From Septoria linicola (lineage: Eukaryota > Ascomycota > Dothideomycetes > Mycosphaerellales > Mycosphaerellaceae), in NCBI GenBank assembly GCA_024114885.1, contig CP099419.1:3720001-3784000 (forward strand): DNA of 64,000 nucleotides. Reading direction: 5' to 3'. Both the position numbers and the translations under genes were made by a program. Below, one piece after another: positions 1 to 11,674 of this stretch (position 1 is the first letter of the stretch; each line of letters starts with the position of its first letter). The notes under the pieces are model-generated. The model was given only the letters and a program-made list of their open reading frames with translations. It searched no databases and was not told where the DNA came from.

Positions 1-282
1 TTGTGATTGGGCAGCAGATCAAGGATTCTCTTGGATGATGCGTGGTATTTGACGCACATCTTAGCGGTCCATTGGCACTGGCAGTTGTGTGTGAGTCTGA
101 AGTTGTGTGTGAGTCTGAAGTTGCTGGTCGTTGTTATTGTTGTTGTCGTCGAGGAAGAAGAAGTGCATTGACGAGAGCTCGGATATGGGTGCGACGACAC
201 GCCGAGTCAACACGTGCGGGGTGCGCTAAGCCACTTAAACCAAGTGAGGAAAGGTAGGAAAGTGAATAACAACTTTCATGTG
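1..282. other. gene-poor balanced-composition flank
   Basis: Ordinary mixed-composition sequence with CpA, TpG and CpG all present, unlike everything after 3.9 kb. A short imperfect direct repeat of a 'gtgtgagtctgaagtt' unit sits near 90-121. No recognisable gene, RNA or promoter was seen. Reading frames here start at GTG or overlap on both strands, so none is called. Confidence 0.5.
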
Positions 283-903
283 ATGTGGTCAATGGCTGGC
301 TTCTATAGACGCACAGATGGCACGTTATCGACATTGGCCAGCAGCTTTCGCACTGTGGTTAGGCAATCAGCTTTGTATCACATTCCTATGCTTCCGGCCT
401 CTTTTGGTCAAGGCAATCCACAACTGATCCAAAGACTGTCACACTTATCGTTGCAGATCGGACGAGCGTGTCCTGCCTACTCGCATGAACGCGTTTGCAC
501 GCTGCATTCCTACGCAGATGTCAAATCGAGAACGCGTATCACGCAGCTGATGCGTAGCACAGACATTGCTATCATGCGTGTTGTCGTCTCTAGCTTATCT
601 CGTCTAGAACATGCATATGCAATGCCCTGGATCTGCACAGGCTCGCCAGTGTCCGTGGAAAGTGCAGCCTGCGTGCTGCCTTGGTGCGAAGAGTTGCAGC
701 ACAGCACGACTGCAGTCGGCTGGCCATTGTGTACCAACGCTTGCTGCGATAAATTTGATGGCTGCTACATAGTACAGCAAGAGTCGCACCACGCGATCTT
801 CAAGACACGACAGGGTATCGTGGGTATGCTGGCAATGGCATCTCCGACTGTCACGTCATCGTCTCGCTTCGAGAAAGTCCGATCCGCCAACGAGAGTGCA
901 TAA
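283..903 (+). CDS. doubtful hypothetical ORF, 206 codons
   Basis: An open frame that continues upstream without an ATG. The first in-frame ATG is at 283, giving 206 residues up to a TAA at 901-903. The product has no recognisable domain, no signal peptide and no convincing membrane segment. It is rich in Cys, His and Ser and has no low-complexity or repeat signature. The opposite strand is also open in places (510-737, 604-792), which weakens the case. It may be part of an intron-containing host gene whose other exons I cannot place, or a chance ORF. It lies in the non-RIP compartment, about 1.1 kb upstream of the convincing gene at 2029. Confidence 0.2.
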   Translation: MWSMAGFYRRTDGTLSTLASSFRTVVRQSALYHIPMLPASFGQGNPQLIQRLSHLSLQIGRACPAYSHERVCTLHSYADVKSRTRITQLMRSTDIAIMRVVVSSLSRLEHAYAMPWICTGSPVSVESAACVLPWCEELQHSTTAVGWPLCTNACCDKFDGCYIVQQESHHAIFKTRQGIVGMLAMASPTVTSSSRFEKVRSANESA

Positions 904-2028
904 GGTAAATGCAGTACATGCTATCGAATAGACTAATAGTCTGCGGGATGGCAGGAGGTCTGCATGGACAAGCTGCAGGCAGCTTAGAAAACACCCCAAT
1001 AGTTGTTGACGCCCTGGCAGTAGTCTTCCCAGCCGCATGGCAGTATGGCCGACACGATTTTGTATCAGATGAGTTTCGCGTCTTGACGCTCATATCGAGA
1101 GAACTTGCGATGGACGTGGTCGATCCGAGAACTCGTCTTTGTGGTCAATGCTCTACCGTGGCTGGGTTGCAGATGGAGTGGCAGCCAAAGGCGGACGCGT
1201 GAAGTCGAATGCTTGGCAAGACTTCAGGGTGGCTTCAACAACCACTTCAATGTGATGCTCAAGCTTTACCTTGCCGTACTTTTCGCTGGTATGTGTGCTG
1301 CGCACTCTTTCTCCTGACACTCATCGTGCTCAGATAGCCGTCTTGCGTCACGCGTAGTACTCGATCGCCGGTCCTCGATCGCTCAACTTGGGAGGGTCTT
1401 CGCGCAGGCATAGGTTTTGAGATGCGCATGATAGCAAAAACTGATGGAAGAGCTGTGTGAATTGTATAGCAGATACACTTGAAGACCTTCCGAGCGTGGT
1501 CTGACAAGGACCACACGAGCACGAGCCGAAACGTGGTCCACCTTAAGCGACGCAAGTATACCATGAAGCAGGCAATGGCCTCATGCGGATAGACACATAC
1601 CAAGAGCTTCAACCAAAGCCCAAAGCAAATCCAAGTCTGCACACATGTTGCGCCATTGAAGCAAAGCTTATGCGGTCTTGAGCAGCAACTTGGGCATGCT
1701 GCTGCTCGCTAGCAGCTCCATATTGATCACGGTCTGGACAGATTACAGGCACCGGCGTCGCAAATGCCTAAGAAGCATCCATTGACTACAAGATCATGTC
1801 GTGCTACGAGTCAAAGCAAAGTGCATATGTAGGGTACGCGTCGTGGTCAGCTCCAGCCAGATCGCTCACATATGATACCATGACTTTTTAGGTTCACTGC
1901 TGCCGGTATCTGATACCCATGACAACCACTTCTTAACATAGCAATCAGCGGCCAGGTTCTTCATCAGCACGGCTCCTGCTTCGCTGTCCGAATGTCTTTC
2001 ATCACGCTGCAGACGTGTGGCGTGGATC
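904..2028. other. intergenic or unresolved region upstream of the 2029 gene
   Basis: Balanced composition. Short overlapping frames on both strands (909-1202 +, 1259-1642 -, 1866-2075 -) show no domain I recognise and no coding pattern that stands out. The last 300 bases precede the ATG at 2029 and probably hold its promoter and 5' leader, but I see no TATA-like box that I would place with confidence. Confidence 0.4.
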
Positions 2029-3378
2029 ATGAGCGACCTGCAGTGGGAGAATCGACACTTTAGCCGTGATGACATGCACTATACTGCCAGCGTGCACGAA
2101 GGTGTCACGCGGCATAGTCGCTTCTCATGGTGGCAAATGGCAGTGACAGCAGCACGTGCGACTATCAAAGACGATTGCCATCCATCTTTAGACGCTAGCT
2201 CGTCCTACTCAACTGCTAGCAGAAGACCCAGTACGGCCATTGAGACTTCAATGCCAGTCCCATTGAAGCTCCCCACCCCGAAGCCGACTCTTAAAGCCAT
2301 TGTCACGCACATGCGAGCGGACAGCAACGATTCTGACGACCTGGACTCGCCCACATATCCAATCAATATCGATGACTGGCCAACACCTCCCACGAGTGCT
2401 ATCTCCCCAACGCCAAATACAAGCTTTTCATACTCACAGCTATCATGGAAGACGCATGCATCAAGCATCGCCTCTACGACGCCGACAAGTAGGGGTCAAG
2501 CAAGTCAAGCACCTTGGAAGGCTCAAGCACAACCATCACAACCCGCTCAGCCAGTACCTGCGCAGGTTATAAAGCCAGCTGAGACGATACAGTCACTAGG
2601 ACAGCCACATACACCACAGCCGCGACCTCGCACCGACAAGCCCGACATTCCCGAGAAGTCATCTGCTCGCAAGTCTGCAAGCTCAGGCTTACTGGACCAA
2701 GTTGACCAAGCGGAAGATGCACTCCTGCAGTGTCAGCTCGATCAGCTTCGTTCTGAAGTTTGGACTCTGCGTCACAAGTCTTCCTTTCTCGAAGAGACAC
2801 TCAAGCAAACTGTGCACCACCGCATAGCTGTATACGCAGAGCGGCAATCCATCAGCCCCAGCACGAGTCTTCTGACCTTACCTATACTCTTTCCAGATGC
2901 TCGAGTACTCGAGAGAGGCAGACCCGTCTCTCGCTCAGGCTACCTCCCCAGCGACAGCGCATTTTGGGAAGGCCGTGCGCCTTCTGCTCTAGGCATGGTA
3001 CCTGAAACCGATGGCCTACCAAATTCACCTCTACGTCAAGCACCTTCAATCCGAGCCGTGCAAAGTGCAGCAGAAATGAAGAAAATGCCGCCTCTTGCTC
3101 GAAAGAAACCAGTCCTCAGTATCATGCCTAATCTTGTCACTGTGCCGAAGACAAGACCGCCTACAGCCCCTCCAGAGCCGATGCTGCGAATGTCGATCTC
3201 TTTGCCTCGAGTTGCCACTGCTCCAGAACGAGCGAGGTCGCCGACGAGAGCCATGTCGGAAGCGAAAGCTTTGCAGACTGCGCAGAAATTGCAGACTGAG
3301 CTTGCGGATGCGAACGCGAAGGATTCCAGATTCGACAGGATTATCGATTTGTGGAGGAAGTTTGGGAAGATGGGTTAG
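2029..3378 (+). CDS. uncharacterised Ser/Pro/Thr-rich protein with a short coiled coil, 449 aa
   Basis: A single uninterrupted frame. I start it at the ATG at 2029 (MSDLQWENRHF) rather than at the in-frame GTG four codons earlier, because this is a eukaryote; it stops with TAG at 3376-3378. Residues about 60-220 are disordered and rich in Ser, Thr, Pro and Gln, with many TP/SP sites. Residues about 225-270 form a heptad-like, charged coiled coil (around LLDQVDQAEDALLQCQLDQL). Residues 290-400 are again disordered and basic with Pro-rich stretches. The C-terminus (about 410-449) is a second short amphipathic helix ending FDRIIDLWRKFGKMG. There is no signal peptide, membrane span or catalytic motif. 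The pattern suits a fungal-specific cytoplasmic or nuclear scaffold-type protein; the function is unknown. Codon use and composition are normal, so this is the last intact host gene before the RIP block. An upstream exon cannot be excluded. Confidence 0.7.
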   Translation: MSDLQWENRHFSRDDMHYTASVHEGVTRHSRFSWWQMAVTAARATIKDDCHPSLDASSSYSTASRRPSTAIETSMPVPLKLPTPKPTLKAIVTHMRADSNDSDDLDSPTYPINIDDWPTPPTSAISPTPNTSFSYSQLSWKTHASSIASTTPTSRGQASQAPWKAQAQPSQPAQPVPAQVIKPAETIQSLGQPHTPQPRPRTDKPDIPEKSSARKSASSGLLDQVDQAEDALLQCQLDQLRSEVWTLRHKSSFLEETLKQTVHHRIAVYAERQSISPSTSLLTLPILFPDARVLERGRPVSRSGYLPSDSAFWEGRAPSALGMVPETDGLPNSPLRQAPSIRAVQSAAEMKKMPPLARKKPVLSIMPNLVTVPKTRPPTAPPEPMLRMSISLPRVATAPERARSPTRAMSEAKALQTAQKLQTELADANAKDSRFDRIIDLWRKFGKMG

Positions 3379-3885
3379 AAAGTCCTGCTGCCGTGGAGAT
3401 TTTGCCAGGCAGGTGTATCAATAGCGGTCATGACGAGGAAATTATTGATTGCTTTGTTCAGTGATGTATTACTAGCGAAAGGGATCTGGCCACAGCCTTG
3501 TTGAAGGCAGAAAAAGCTGTTCCTACAGGCATAGCAATCAAAGTAATTGGATAACACCGAGTGCACTCTTCTGTGTTATACGATGACGTGCACAGCCTCT
3601 TCTGGCCTCCTGTTGCACTTTGAGGTCGAGAATCGTGTCGCCCATATTCTATCAACTCTGGTCACGATCTGTTGGCTCAGCATACTGATCGCAGGACTGT
3701 CATGGTCACAGTCAGCGGAATGGTGCTAGTTATGTGTAAAGGAGTGGTAGGCGATGTCGGTTCTAACGTGAGACCACAACGTGAAGACGTAAAGTGAATC
3801 GATGCATTCGTCAGGCACATGGACGGTGCGCCATTCTGACCAGTCCGCCATATTAAACCTCCGCAACGCAATAGTAATAAACATA
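3379..3885. other. intergenic region up to the RIP boundary
   Basis: The 3' flank of the 2029-3378 gene. Composition is still balanced; the last stretch with frequent CpA/TpG ends near 3,880 (around 'gccatattaaacctccgc'). I see no gene. A + frame at 3547-3729 and - frames at 3375-3871 look like chance ORFs. Confidence 0.5.
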
Positions 3886-4172
3886 CTCTATCGCTTCTAA
3901 TTCACTCTCTATACTCGCTACACACTAGCAATCATAGCTCCGCGTGCTCTAGACTACTTACTATACTATAACTATATCCGCTAGCGTAGAGAGGTAGATT
4001 ATACTCTACTAGAGATCTAATCTATCTTTTACTACTTCTTTTAAGTTACTATTACTAAACGTACTCTTAAGCGCATACTATCTATATTATCTATTCGACT
4101 TAATAAAGACTATAGTAGGAAGGTATAGAATATTCTAAATAATAAAGATAAACTCTAGATATATATAGGCTT
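3886..4172. pseudogene. RIP-mutated remnant, left part of the Copia-A target
   Basis: The first stretch of AT-rich, CpA-depleted sequence. It ends in ggctt (4168-4172), the target-site duplication of Copia-A, and should be continuous with 10,477 onward. No product is recognised in this short part. Confidence 0.4.
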
Positions 4173-4450
4173 TGTTAAGAATACATCCTAGATAGTTAGT
4201 CTAGATATGGACTTCTAAGCATAGTTCTAGATGCCTGAGGCATCCACCTAAGGCTTAGTAAGAGGTATATCTTGCTTCTCTTTCTTCTCTTCTTAGATAA
4301 CTAATAAAATCAACTTTGTATTTAGTTCCTAGCATATTACTACTATACTATATATATAAGTCAGTTCAAGATTAATCCCCTATTCTTCTTTACTACGCTA
4401 TACCCTCCTTGACATTGTATAGTATCTATAAACGCCCTCTACTTTTAATA
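4173..4450 (+). repeat. Copia-A 5' LTR (278 bp)
   Basis: Begins TGTTAAGAAT and ends CTTTTAATA; the terminal TA is a RIP-converted CA. It is almost identical to 10194-10471. It contains the family's pyrimidine-rich stretch (cttgcttctctttcttctc) near 4269 and a conserved block ending 'tactacgctataccctcctt'. Confidence 0.95.
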
Positions 4451-4469
4451 GGTTATAAGCCTAGGTTTG
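4451..4469 (+). other. Copia-A primer-binding site, initiator tRNA-Met anticodon-arm type
   Basis: Immediately 3' of the LTR stands GGTTATAAGCCTAGG (GGTTATAAGCCCGGG in Copia-B). Its reverse complement, CCCGGGCTTATAACC, matches the anticodon arm of eukaryotic initiator tRNA-Met (GGGCTCATAACC) except for one C/T difference that RIP explains. It does not match a tRNA 3' end. This points to priming by an internally cleaved half-tRNA, as known for Drosophila copia and some fungal copia elements. Confidence 0.7.
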
Positions 4470-4649
4470 TATACTAAATAGGAGTAACCTATATTAGTAT
4501 AGGTTACTTATATCCCTTATAGTTTGTAGAAAACATTTAGGGCCTAGAAGTTTCCTTAACTATATTACTAACGAAGCTAGTTTGTACCTAGTAGTATACA
4601 AGTTAGTAAAGATCTCTATAAGATAGTAGTATGTTTCTACTTTATTAAT

Positions 4650-7600
4650 ACCTGCCTAGTTCTCTACTATTGCACCTAGCATTACTAGAGTTAGAAGAGG
4701 CTACTTAGCCTTCCTACTACCTAGTAATAGAAACTCTGCTAAGAGAGAAAGATCTAAGTCTTAGTAATTTCCTAAATACGAGGAATCCCTATCCCTTAGA
4801 GCTAGTCTCCCTACTATAAGAAATTACCCTTCTCTAGAATCCTTAGCTAGTCTAAAGCATTCTACTAATTATTTATTCTATTCACCTATTTCTATAATAG
4901 ACTAAGAGGACAAGAAGAGCTAAAGGATTCTAATCCTAGATAGAACTAACTAGAAGAGATAGTTTAAGCTATAGACAGACAAGCTAGAAGGAAAGGACTA
5001 GTTCTAGGCAATTAGCTAACTAATTATTAGAGGGAACCTATATATAGTTTAGTAGGACACTAGTCTTCAGATACATGTTACTTAGAATCAACACTTCTTA
5101 AAAGACAATATAGTATATAGGTTTAGTATTAGATATAGTATTAGTAAAGATAATGAGATAGAGCTAGAGATATAGTATGTTACTACACTAGTAGCTAAGA
5201 TATAGGTAATTCTCTAGAACAAGTATAATAGAGTCCTGAAGTCCTATACTATAGGTCTAATTAAGTAGTTTGTTATATTTAGGATATCACCTAATAAGAC
5301 AATTAGGGAAGTATAGAGACACCTTAGAGGCCTAGGTAAGAGGATTACTAAGATTAATCCTTAGGAAGCCTACTACTAGAGCTAAGAGAAAAGGCTAAAA
5401 TATCTCCTATAGTCCCTACCTACATTATACTAAGTAGCTAAGGATACTATTATAACCTAACTATCCTTAGATATAGATACTATTCTCCTTCTACTTAAGT
5501 CCTAAGAGGTAAGAGATAATCTAGACAAGATAGACACAGGTCTAGCTATATTCTATTCTAGGCAGCTCTACTAAGGAAAGTCCCTACTAATATACTAGCT
5601 CTATAAGAAAGGGAAGCACTAGTTAAAGGATTGTCCTAACCTCTCTACTACTAAGAAACTGTCCTAGTAGAGAAACAGTACTAAGAACTAGAAGGACCCT
5701 TAGGGATTATTCCTTAGAGAGAGGGTTAGAAGATCCTCTTTACTAAGGAATGCTAGACATATTAAGAAAGCTGTCTACAAGTTATTATTATATAATAAGC
5801 TAAAGAAGGTTATCTAGAAAATAGGCAAGTAGCTTTAAAGGATAGAAAAGTCTAGAAAGCTTCTAAAGAAAGGATTTTCAGCCTAGGAGTCTAGTTCTAG
5901 TTCTAATTCTAGAACTTACTCTAGTTCTAGAAGTAATAATAATTCCCTATTAGAAGATAATAACTAAGATAAGTTAGCCTATTCTATAATTAAGGCTAAA
6001 GGCAAGTTATTACCCTAAGAATAGCTCTTAGATTCCTATGCCTTATCCTATATAACTAACTAACTGTCCTTCTTTAGATTAGTAAAGCTACTAAGAAAGA
6101 AAGTATAGATCAAGGTAGGAGGAGGATACCTCTATATAACCTACTCTAGACTAGTATAGATAAAGGGAATCTTAGGAGGAGAAGTTCTACTTAATAAAGT
6201 ACTATTTGTTCCTAATCTTAGAGTAAATCTTGTATTATAGGATTAGTTTAGTAAGCAATTTAGAGTCTAGAAGCCTGATTTTACTCTTACCTCCCTAGAT
6301 AGCCAAATAGTTATAAAGACCAAGCTAGTTAGAGGTGTTCTATTTATTAGTAAGATATTACCTCTCCTATAGGAAAAGTTACATTACTTACTATATAATC
6401 CTATAGAGGTTAATAATACCTATACTACCCTGTTAGAGAAGGATCTGAAATAGTAGGAGCTATAGTATAGAAGATTTACATACTTTGGAAGAGGGTTACT
6501 CTCAAACCTTTATAAAGTTACTAACCTAAAGGAAAGAATTCTAATTCCTAACTAGGAAGAGTATAAGTATAGGATCTATATAATAGGCAAGATAAAGAAA
6601 CACCTAGGCAAGTCTATTAAGAGAAGACCTGAAAGATTAGCCCTTATATTAGTAGATATCTATAGACTATTACTATTATTAGTAAAAGGTTTTATATAGT
6701 AGCTTAAGATTATTAATAACTTCTTAAGAAAGAAATAGGCATTTCTACTCAAGGCCAGATTAGATATACTAACTACTCTTTAGAACTAGAGGATCAAGGT
6801 AGAAAGGCAGTTAGTAGCACTCCTTAAGTCTATAAGGGCTAATAATGCTAGAGAGATTACTACTTTAATTAAATAGTAGAAGAAGGACTTTAGAATCACC
6901 CTTAAGCTAACTAAGGCCTATAATTTACTCTAGAATAGAGTAGTTAAGAGGTCTATCTAAACATTAGAGGCCTCTATTAGAGCAATACTTAAAGAAAGCA
7001 AGATGCCTATTAAGTTTTAGCTAGAAGCCCTTGAAGTATAGGTATATATAAGGAACAAGCTTCTAAATAGACCTAATGTTAAGGGATTTAAGCTCTTACC
7101 TAATAAAGCTTTTAATAGGATCAAACTAATAGTCTCCTACCTTAAGGTATAGGGATATAGAGCTATAGTATATATAGATACAAGAGTATAGCCTTAGTAG
7201 GTAAGGAGTAACAAACTAATAAATAGAGGAAAGGATACTATGTTTGTTAGATACTATAACAATATAGTAAAGGTATAGAAGTTCTAGGAGCTAGATATAA
7301 AGGCTATTAAGTAGTATACTAATATAATCTTCTTTGAAGATAAGCTAGGTAGAGAATTAGACTTGAATATTAAGATTAAGAATCTCCCTAGTTTAGCTTT
7401 AGAAAGAAGACCTATTAGAAGGCTAAGAACTATTAGCTAGCCTACTCTATAAGCTAGTAGGAGTACCCTAGGTGCTCCTAGTCTAGGCTAGTAGAAGCCT
7501 CCTCCCCCTTAGCTATTAGTATAGGTTTAGGAAGGAAAGAAACTCTTTATATAACTTCTACCTCTACTAGAAGATGTAAGAGAGTATAGAAAATTCCTAG

Positions 7601-9549
7601 ACTAAGAGAAAGTTAAGAAAGAATCTAAGAATTCTGCCTAAGAAACTATAGAGGTAGATTAGGAGTAGACAGCCCTAAGGTAAACCCTTAGAAAGAGGAA
7701 AGTATCCTAAGAACTTAATAGATTTAACTAGAAGCTAAAGCTAATTAGGCTTAAGCCAGATTAGAATAGTTAGCTAGATAAGGAAATGCTCCTAGAGTAT
7801 TAGGCTTTCTTCTTAGCTATAAGCTCTATTAACCTAGGTATCCTATAGGACCTAGAATTCTTAGAGGAAGTTAAAGAGATTGCATTCTTAGCTACTAAAG
7901 AAGTAGGAATACATAAATAGGAGGTTCTAATCCTAAGGAACTATAAGGAAGTAGTAAGTAATCCTAAGTAGGGTTATCTCTAGTAAGAAGCTATTTAGAA
8001 GGAGCTAGATACACTTATAAGTAATAACACCTAGACTATAGTAGTCCTACTAAAAGGGGCTAACCTAGTCACCTTAAGATAGGTCTTTAATATTAAGAGA
8101 AAGCTTAGTAGAGCTATTAAAAAGTTCAAGGCAAGACTAGTTACAAGAGGGTTCTCCTAAAAGTATAGAGTAGACTATATAGAGACTTTTGCCTCTATAG
8201 TTAGGTAGGATACTCTAAGAGGATTCATAGCTATAGTCTATAAGAAGGACCTAGTTCTGCACTAAGTGGATATAAATAATGTATTTATAGAGAGCACCCT
8301 ATATAAGGACATCTATATAATCTTACTACTAGGTATTAACCTACTAACTAGTATAGTCTTATAAGTTCTAAGGAGTCTCTATAGGCTGAAGTAAGCTATA
8401 AGAGACTAGAATCAGCTATATATATTAAAGCTAAAAGGAATAGGATTTAGATAATTAGAAGTGGACCTATGTCTTCTAATCTATAAGAAAAGGAAAGACC
8501 TAATAATCCTAATCTATATTAATAATATACCTATTACTATAGAGAGACTAGAAGATGTCCTCTAGTTCAAAGACTAACTTAGTAAGGTCTTTAAGATTAA
8601 AGATCTTAGAGAACTAGACAAGATTCTTAGAATAAGACTAACAAGAAACAGATAGTAAGGCTAGCTGAAACTTAACTAGAAGCACTATATCTAAGAGAAC
8701 CTAGCTAAGATAGGAATAGGTTAAGAGACTATATTACTAACTCTTTTACTAATAGACAGCTATAAAAGTCTAAAGCCTACTAGACTAAATAATAAAAGGT
8801 GTAACAAATAGGAGTACTAATCTATTATTAGAACATAGATATAGCTTGTAACTGTTACAAGACTAGATATTTCATTTGCCCTTAGAAGATTAAGCTCCTA
8901 TGTTAGTAATCTAATAGTAGGACATATAAAGGCTCTAAAGAAGCTAACTAGATACCTGAGATCAAACCTAGACCTTAGTCTAAGATACTTAAGGAATAGT
9001 TAAGGCTTTCTTACTAGATATATAGACTCTAACTATACAATAGACAAGACTAACAGAGTCTTAATCCTTAGATATATCTTCTTCCTTTATAGTGCACCAA
9101 TCTCCTAGATAAGTAAGAAGCAGAAATCTGTAGCTATATCTATAATAGAAGCTAAATACATAGCTATAGGTATATATACAAAACAGTTATAGTTCCTTAG
9201 TGCTCTTTTAAGAGAGCTTGGATGCCTAGAGTTAGTAAGAGAATGTTCTTACTAACTAAGGATCCTTAGTAACTAGGAAACTGTTACTAGAATCAGGCTA
9301 ATTTAGTTAAAAGGTAATAACCAAGCTGCCTTTACTCTAGTTAAGGACTCATATGTTTATAACAAGTCTAAACATATTAATATCTTATATAATGCTATAA
9401 GAAAGCTCTAGTAGAACAGACTTATCTCTATAGAATATGTGAATATAAAAGAGATAGTAGTAGATAGTCTTACTAAGCCAAAGAATAGACTATAGTTTTA
9501 GGAGTTTGTAAGGCAGCTCTACCTTATATAAGAGATGTATAAAAGATAA
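4650..9549 (+). pseudogene. Copia-A gag-pol polyprotein, RIP-broken
   Basis: One continuous frame when TAG/TAA are read as former Gln/Trp codons. Recognisable blocks by collinearity with Copia-B: gag; zinc knuckle C-x2-C-x4-H-x4-C near 5593-5640 (first Cys now TAC); an aspartic-protease-like LLDS motif near 6030; the integrase pre-domain (RRFAYFGRGLLSNLYKV) near 6470-6530 and core with a VDI motif near 6650; RT from about 8050 with IYINNIP at 8512-8529, where the family has YVDD, so both catalytic Asp are now Asn; RNase H near 9000-9500 with the I-I-E-A-K-Y motif. It ends with TAA at 9547-9549. The start codon cannot be fixed. Confidence 0.9.
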
Positions 9550-10193
9550 CTCTAAGCCTTGGAGTTGAACTAAGAGGAGTCTAAAAGAAAGATTTTAGTT
9601 ACTTAACTCCTCCTTAGTTAGACTTTATAAAGTCCTAAATGCCCTTACTAATATCAGACCTATTACTAACTACAATATTACTATATAGCACCTAGCTGAA
9701 CTAGACACCCCCTAAGGCTAAGTACTAGTTAATATTAAAGACCTCCTCTATAGTAGCTATTATCTCCTCTACTAGTATATAGTTACTCTACTCCCTAGCT
9801 TGATATAAGATCCTTATAGCTAAGAATAGTGTACCTTAAAGACTATTAGGGAACTAAGAAGCTATATAGAATATAACTAAGTAGGGGACTAGGCTATAAG
9901 GAATCTAGGGAGCTGTTAGAATTAGCTATAAGAAAGGATAGGGGCAACTTACTAGATAGTCTATGTCCTAAACAATCTACTTTTATATAAGAGAGGAGGA
10001 AGATCTTATAGAAGGTATTTCTTTTACCTTTTTATAAGAGATAGTAGTATAGAAAGTTTGTTAGATTAATAGTTAGTGCTATCTAGTTATTAGTCTGAAA
10101 AGTAAGTACTTAATAACTAATCAAGATAGGGACTAGCATTTGAGTACTACAGATAATCTGTTAAAAGATCTGACTATATAGTATAAGTAGGAG
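9550..10193 (+). other. Copia-A 3' untranslated region with purine tract
   Basis: About 640 bp between the end of pol and the 3' LTR, with no frame that I recognise. The last bases before the LTR (gtaggag, to 10193) are the likely polypurine primer for second-strand synthesis. Confidence 0.6.
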
Positions 10194-10471
10194 TGTTAAG
10201 AATGCATCCTAGATAGTTAGTCTAGATATAGACTTCTGAGTATAGTTCTAGATGCCTGAGGCATCTACCTAAGGCTTAGTAAGAGGTATATCTTGCTTCT
10301 CTTTCTTCTCTTCTTAGATAACTAACAAAATCAACTTTGTATTTAGTTCCTAGCATATTACTACTACACTATATGTATAAGTTAGTTCAAGATTAATCCC
10401 CTATTCTTCTTTACTACGCTATACCCTCCTTAACATTATATAGTATCTACAAACGCTCTCTACTTTTAATA
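10194..10471 (+). repeat. Copia-A 3' LTR (278 bp)
   Basis: TGTTAAGAATG...CTTTTAATA, followed by the duplication ggctt at 10472-10476. It is homologous over its full length to 4173-4450. Confidence 0.95.
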
Positions 10472-10476
10472 GGCTT

Positions 10477-11397
10477 TATATATAATATCCTATATCTTAA
10501 AGATAGTAAAGCTATATAGGTTTTAATAGACGAGGGCTTTAATATTACTATAAGGTAATACTACTATATTTAGATTAATAGGCTAGGACTATAGAAGATA
10601 GAGAGTAGTACGAATTATATAGACGTAGAAGTATATATCGTAGAAATACTAGTAGTAGAGCTAGATAAGTTATTAGTTAAAGTATATAGTAAGAGTAATC
10701 TCTATACTTATCTATAGTCTAAATATAATATTATTAGGTAGTAGGTACTTATAGCTAAACCTTAGGTACTCGTAGCTTATACTCGTAGTAACTAGATTTA
10801 TTATATTACTTCTCTACTTAATCCTAAGAGCGTATAGCGTCGTCTTAACTATATAAACGAATAATATAGAGCTATTATTATACCTAGTCTAGGCTTTACT
10901 ATCTTAATAGATATATACTATAAGTTTAAGAAATAGCTTATTTAGATCTATACTAGTATCTATATCTATTCGCGTTATATAGAGTAGATATATATTAGTC
11001 TATCTAGAAGGATAGCTATATTAGTTCTTACTTAATACCTTATAGTACTACGCGCTATAGGTACTATATCTTAAATCCTCTAATCTAATTATAGTATAGA
11101 GACTATACTAGCTATAGATACTTATTTTAAGATCTAGAACGTTATCTATACTATAGAGTCGGAGGCTATAGTAGCTATAAGTAGTAAGCTATTACTACTA
11201 TTACGATTTAACTAATACTTTAAGTATAGAACTAGTAAGATAAACTAACGTATTAAATTATAGTAGGCTTAGTAAGCTAAAGCTCTAGCGCTATAGAGAA
11301 GATACTTCTATTAATTACTAATTAAAGACTTATACGATAGCGATTTACTTATCGACTATATTATCTTCCTAGCGATATATATACTAATTATACGCGA
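10477..11397 (+). pseudogene. RIP-mutated unknown reading frame, split by Copia-A and ended by Copia-D
   Basis: After the Copia-A target-site copy, a + frame is readable if TAG/TAA are read as Gln/Trp. It begins near 10,515 with VLIDEGFNITIR, which loosely resembles the Asp motif of a retroviral-type protease. It continues through hydrophobic and charged sequence to about 11,390 (LIDYIIFLAIYILIIRDI), where Copia-D starts. I do not recognise the family. It retains more CpG than the copia elements, so it comes from a different source. It could be a retroelement fragment or a captured host gene. Confidence 0.4.
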
Positions 11398-11674
11398 TAT
11401 TAAGAATATATTCTAGATAGTTAGTCTAGATATAGATATCTAAGTATAGTTCTAGATACCTTAGGTATCTACCTAAGGCTTAGTAAGAGATATATCTTGC
11501 TTCTCTTTCTTCTCTTCTTAGATAACTAACTTAATTAACTTTATATTTAGTTCCTAGTATATTACTACTATACTATATATATAAGTTAGTTTAAGATTAA
11601 TCCTCTATTCTTCTTTACTACGCTATACCCTTCTTAATATTATATAGTATATAATACGCTCTCTACTTTTAATA
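11398..11674 (+). repeat. Copia-D 5' LTR
   Basis: 277 bp, homologous to the Copia-A and B LTRs. It carries many additional C->T and G->A changes (for example 'gatgcctgaggcatc' in A has become 'gataccttaggtatc'). Confidence 0.85.

Larger units (their letters stand above)
4173..10471 (+). mobile_element. Copia-A: complete Ty1/copia LTR retrotransposon, 6,299 bp, RIP-inactivated
   Basis: It is bounded by two 278-bp LTRs and flanked by the 5-bp duplication ggctt at 4168-4172 and 10472-10476. Internal order is PBS, gag, zinc knuckle, protease, integrase, reverse transcriptase, RNase H and purine-rich tract, i.e. the copia order (integrase before RT). It is collinear without a visible length change with Copia-B (offset 9,587 bp; both are 6,299 bp). 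It is more heavily mutated than B: the paired RT aspartates are AAT AAT (8521-8526), and TAG/TAA stops occur throughout at Gln/Trp codons. It cannot be autonomous. Confidence 0.95.

Noticed and set aside
134..1642. Several overlapping 60-130 codon frames on both strands in the first 1.7 kb
   Set aside because: They overlap each other, lack recognisable domains and mostly rely on non-ATG starts; chance ORFs or undetected exons cannot be told apart.
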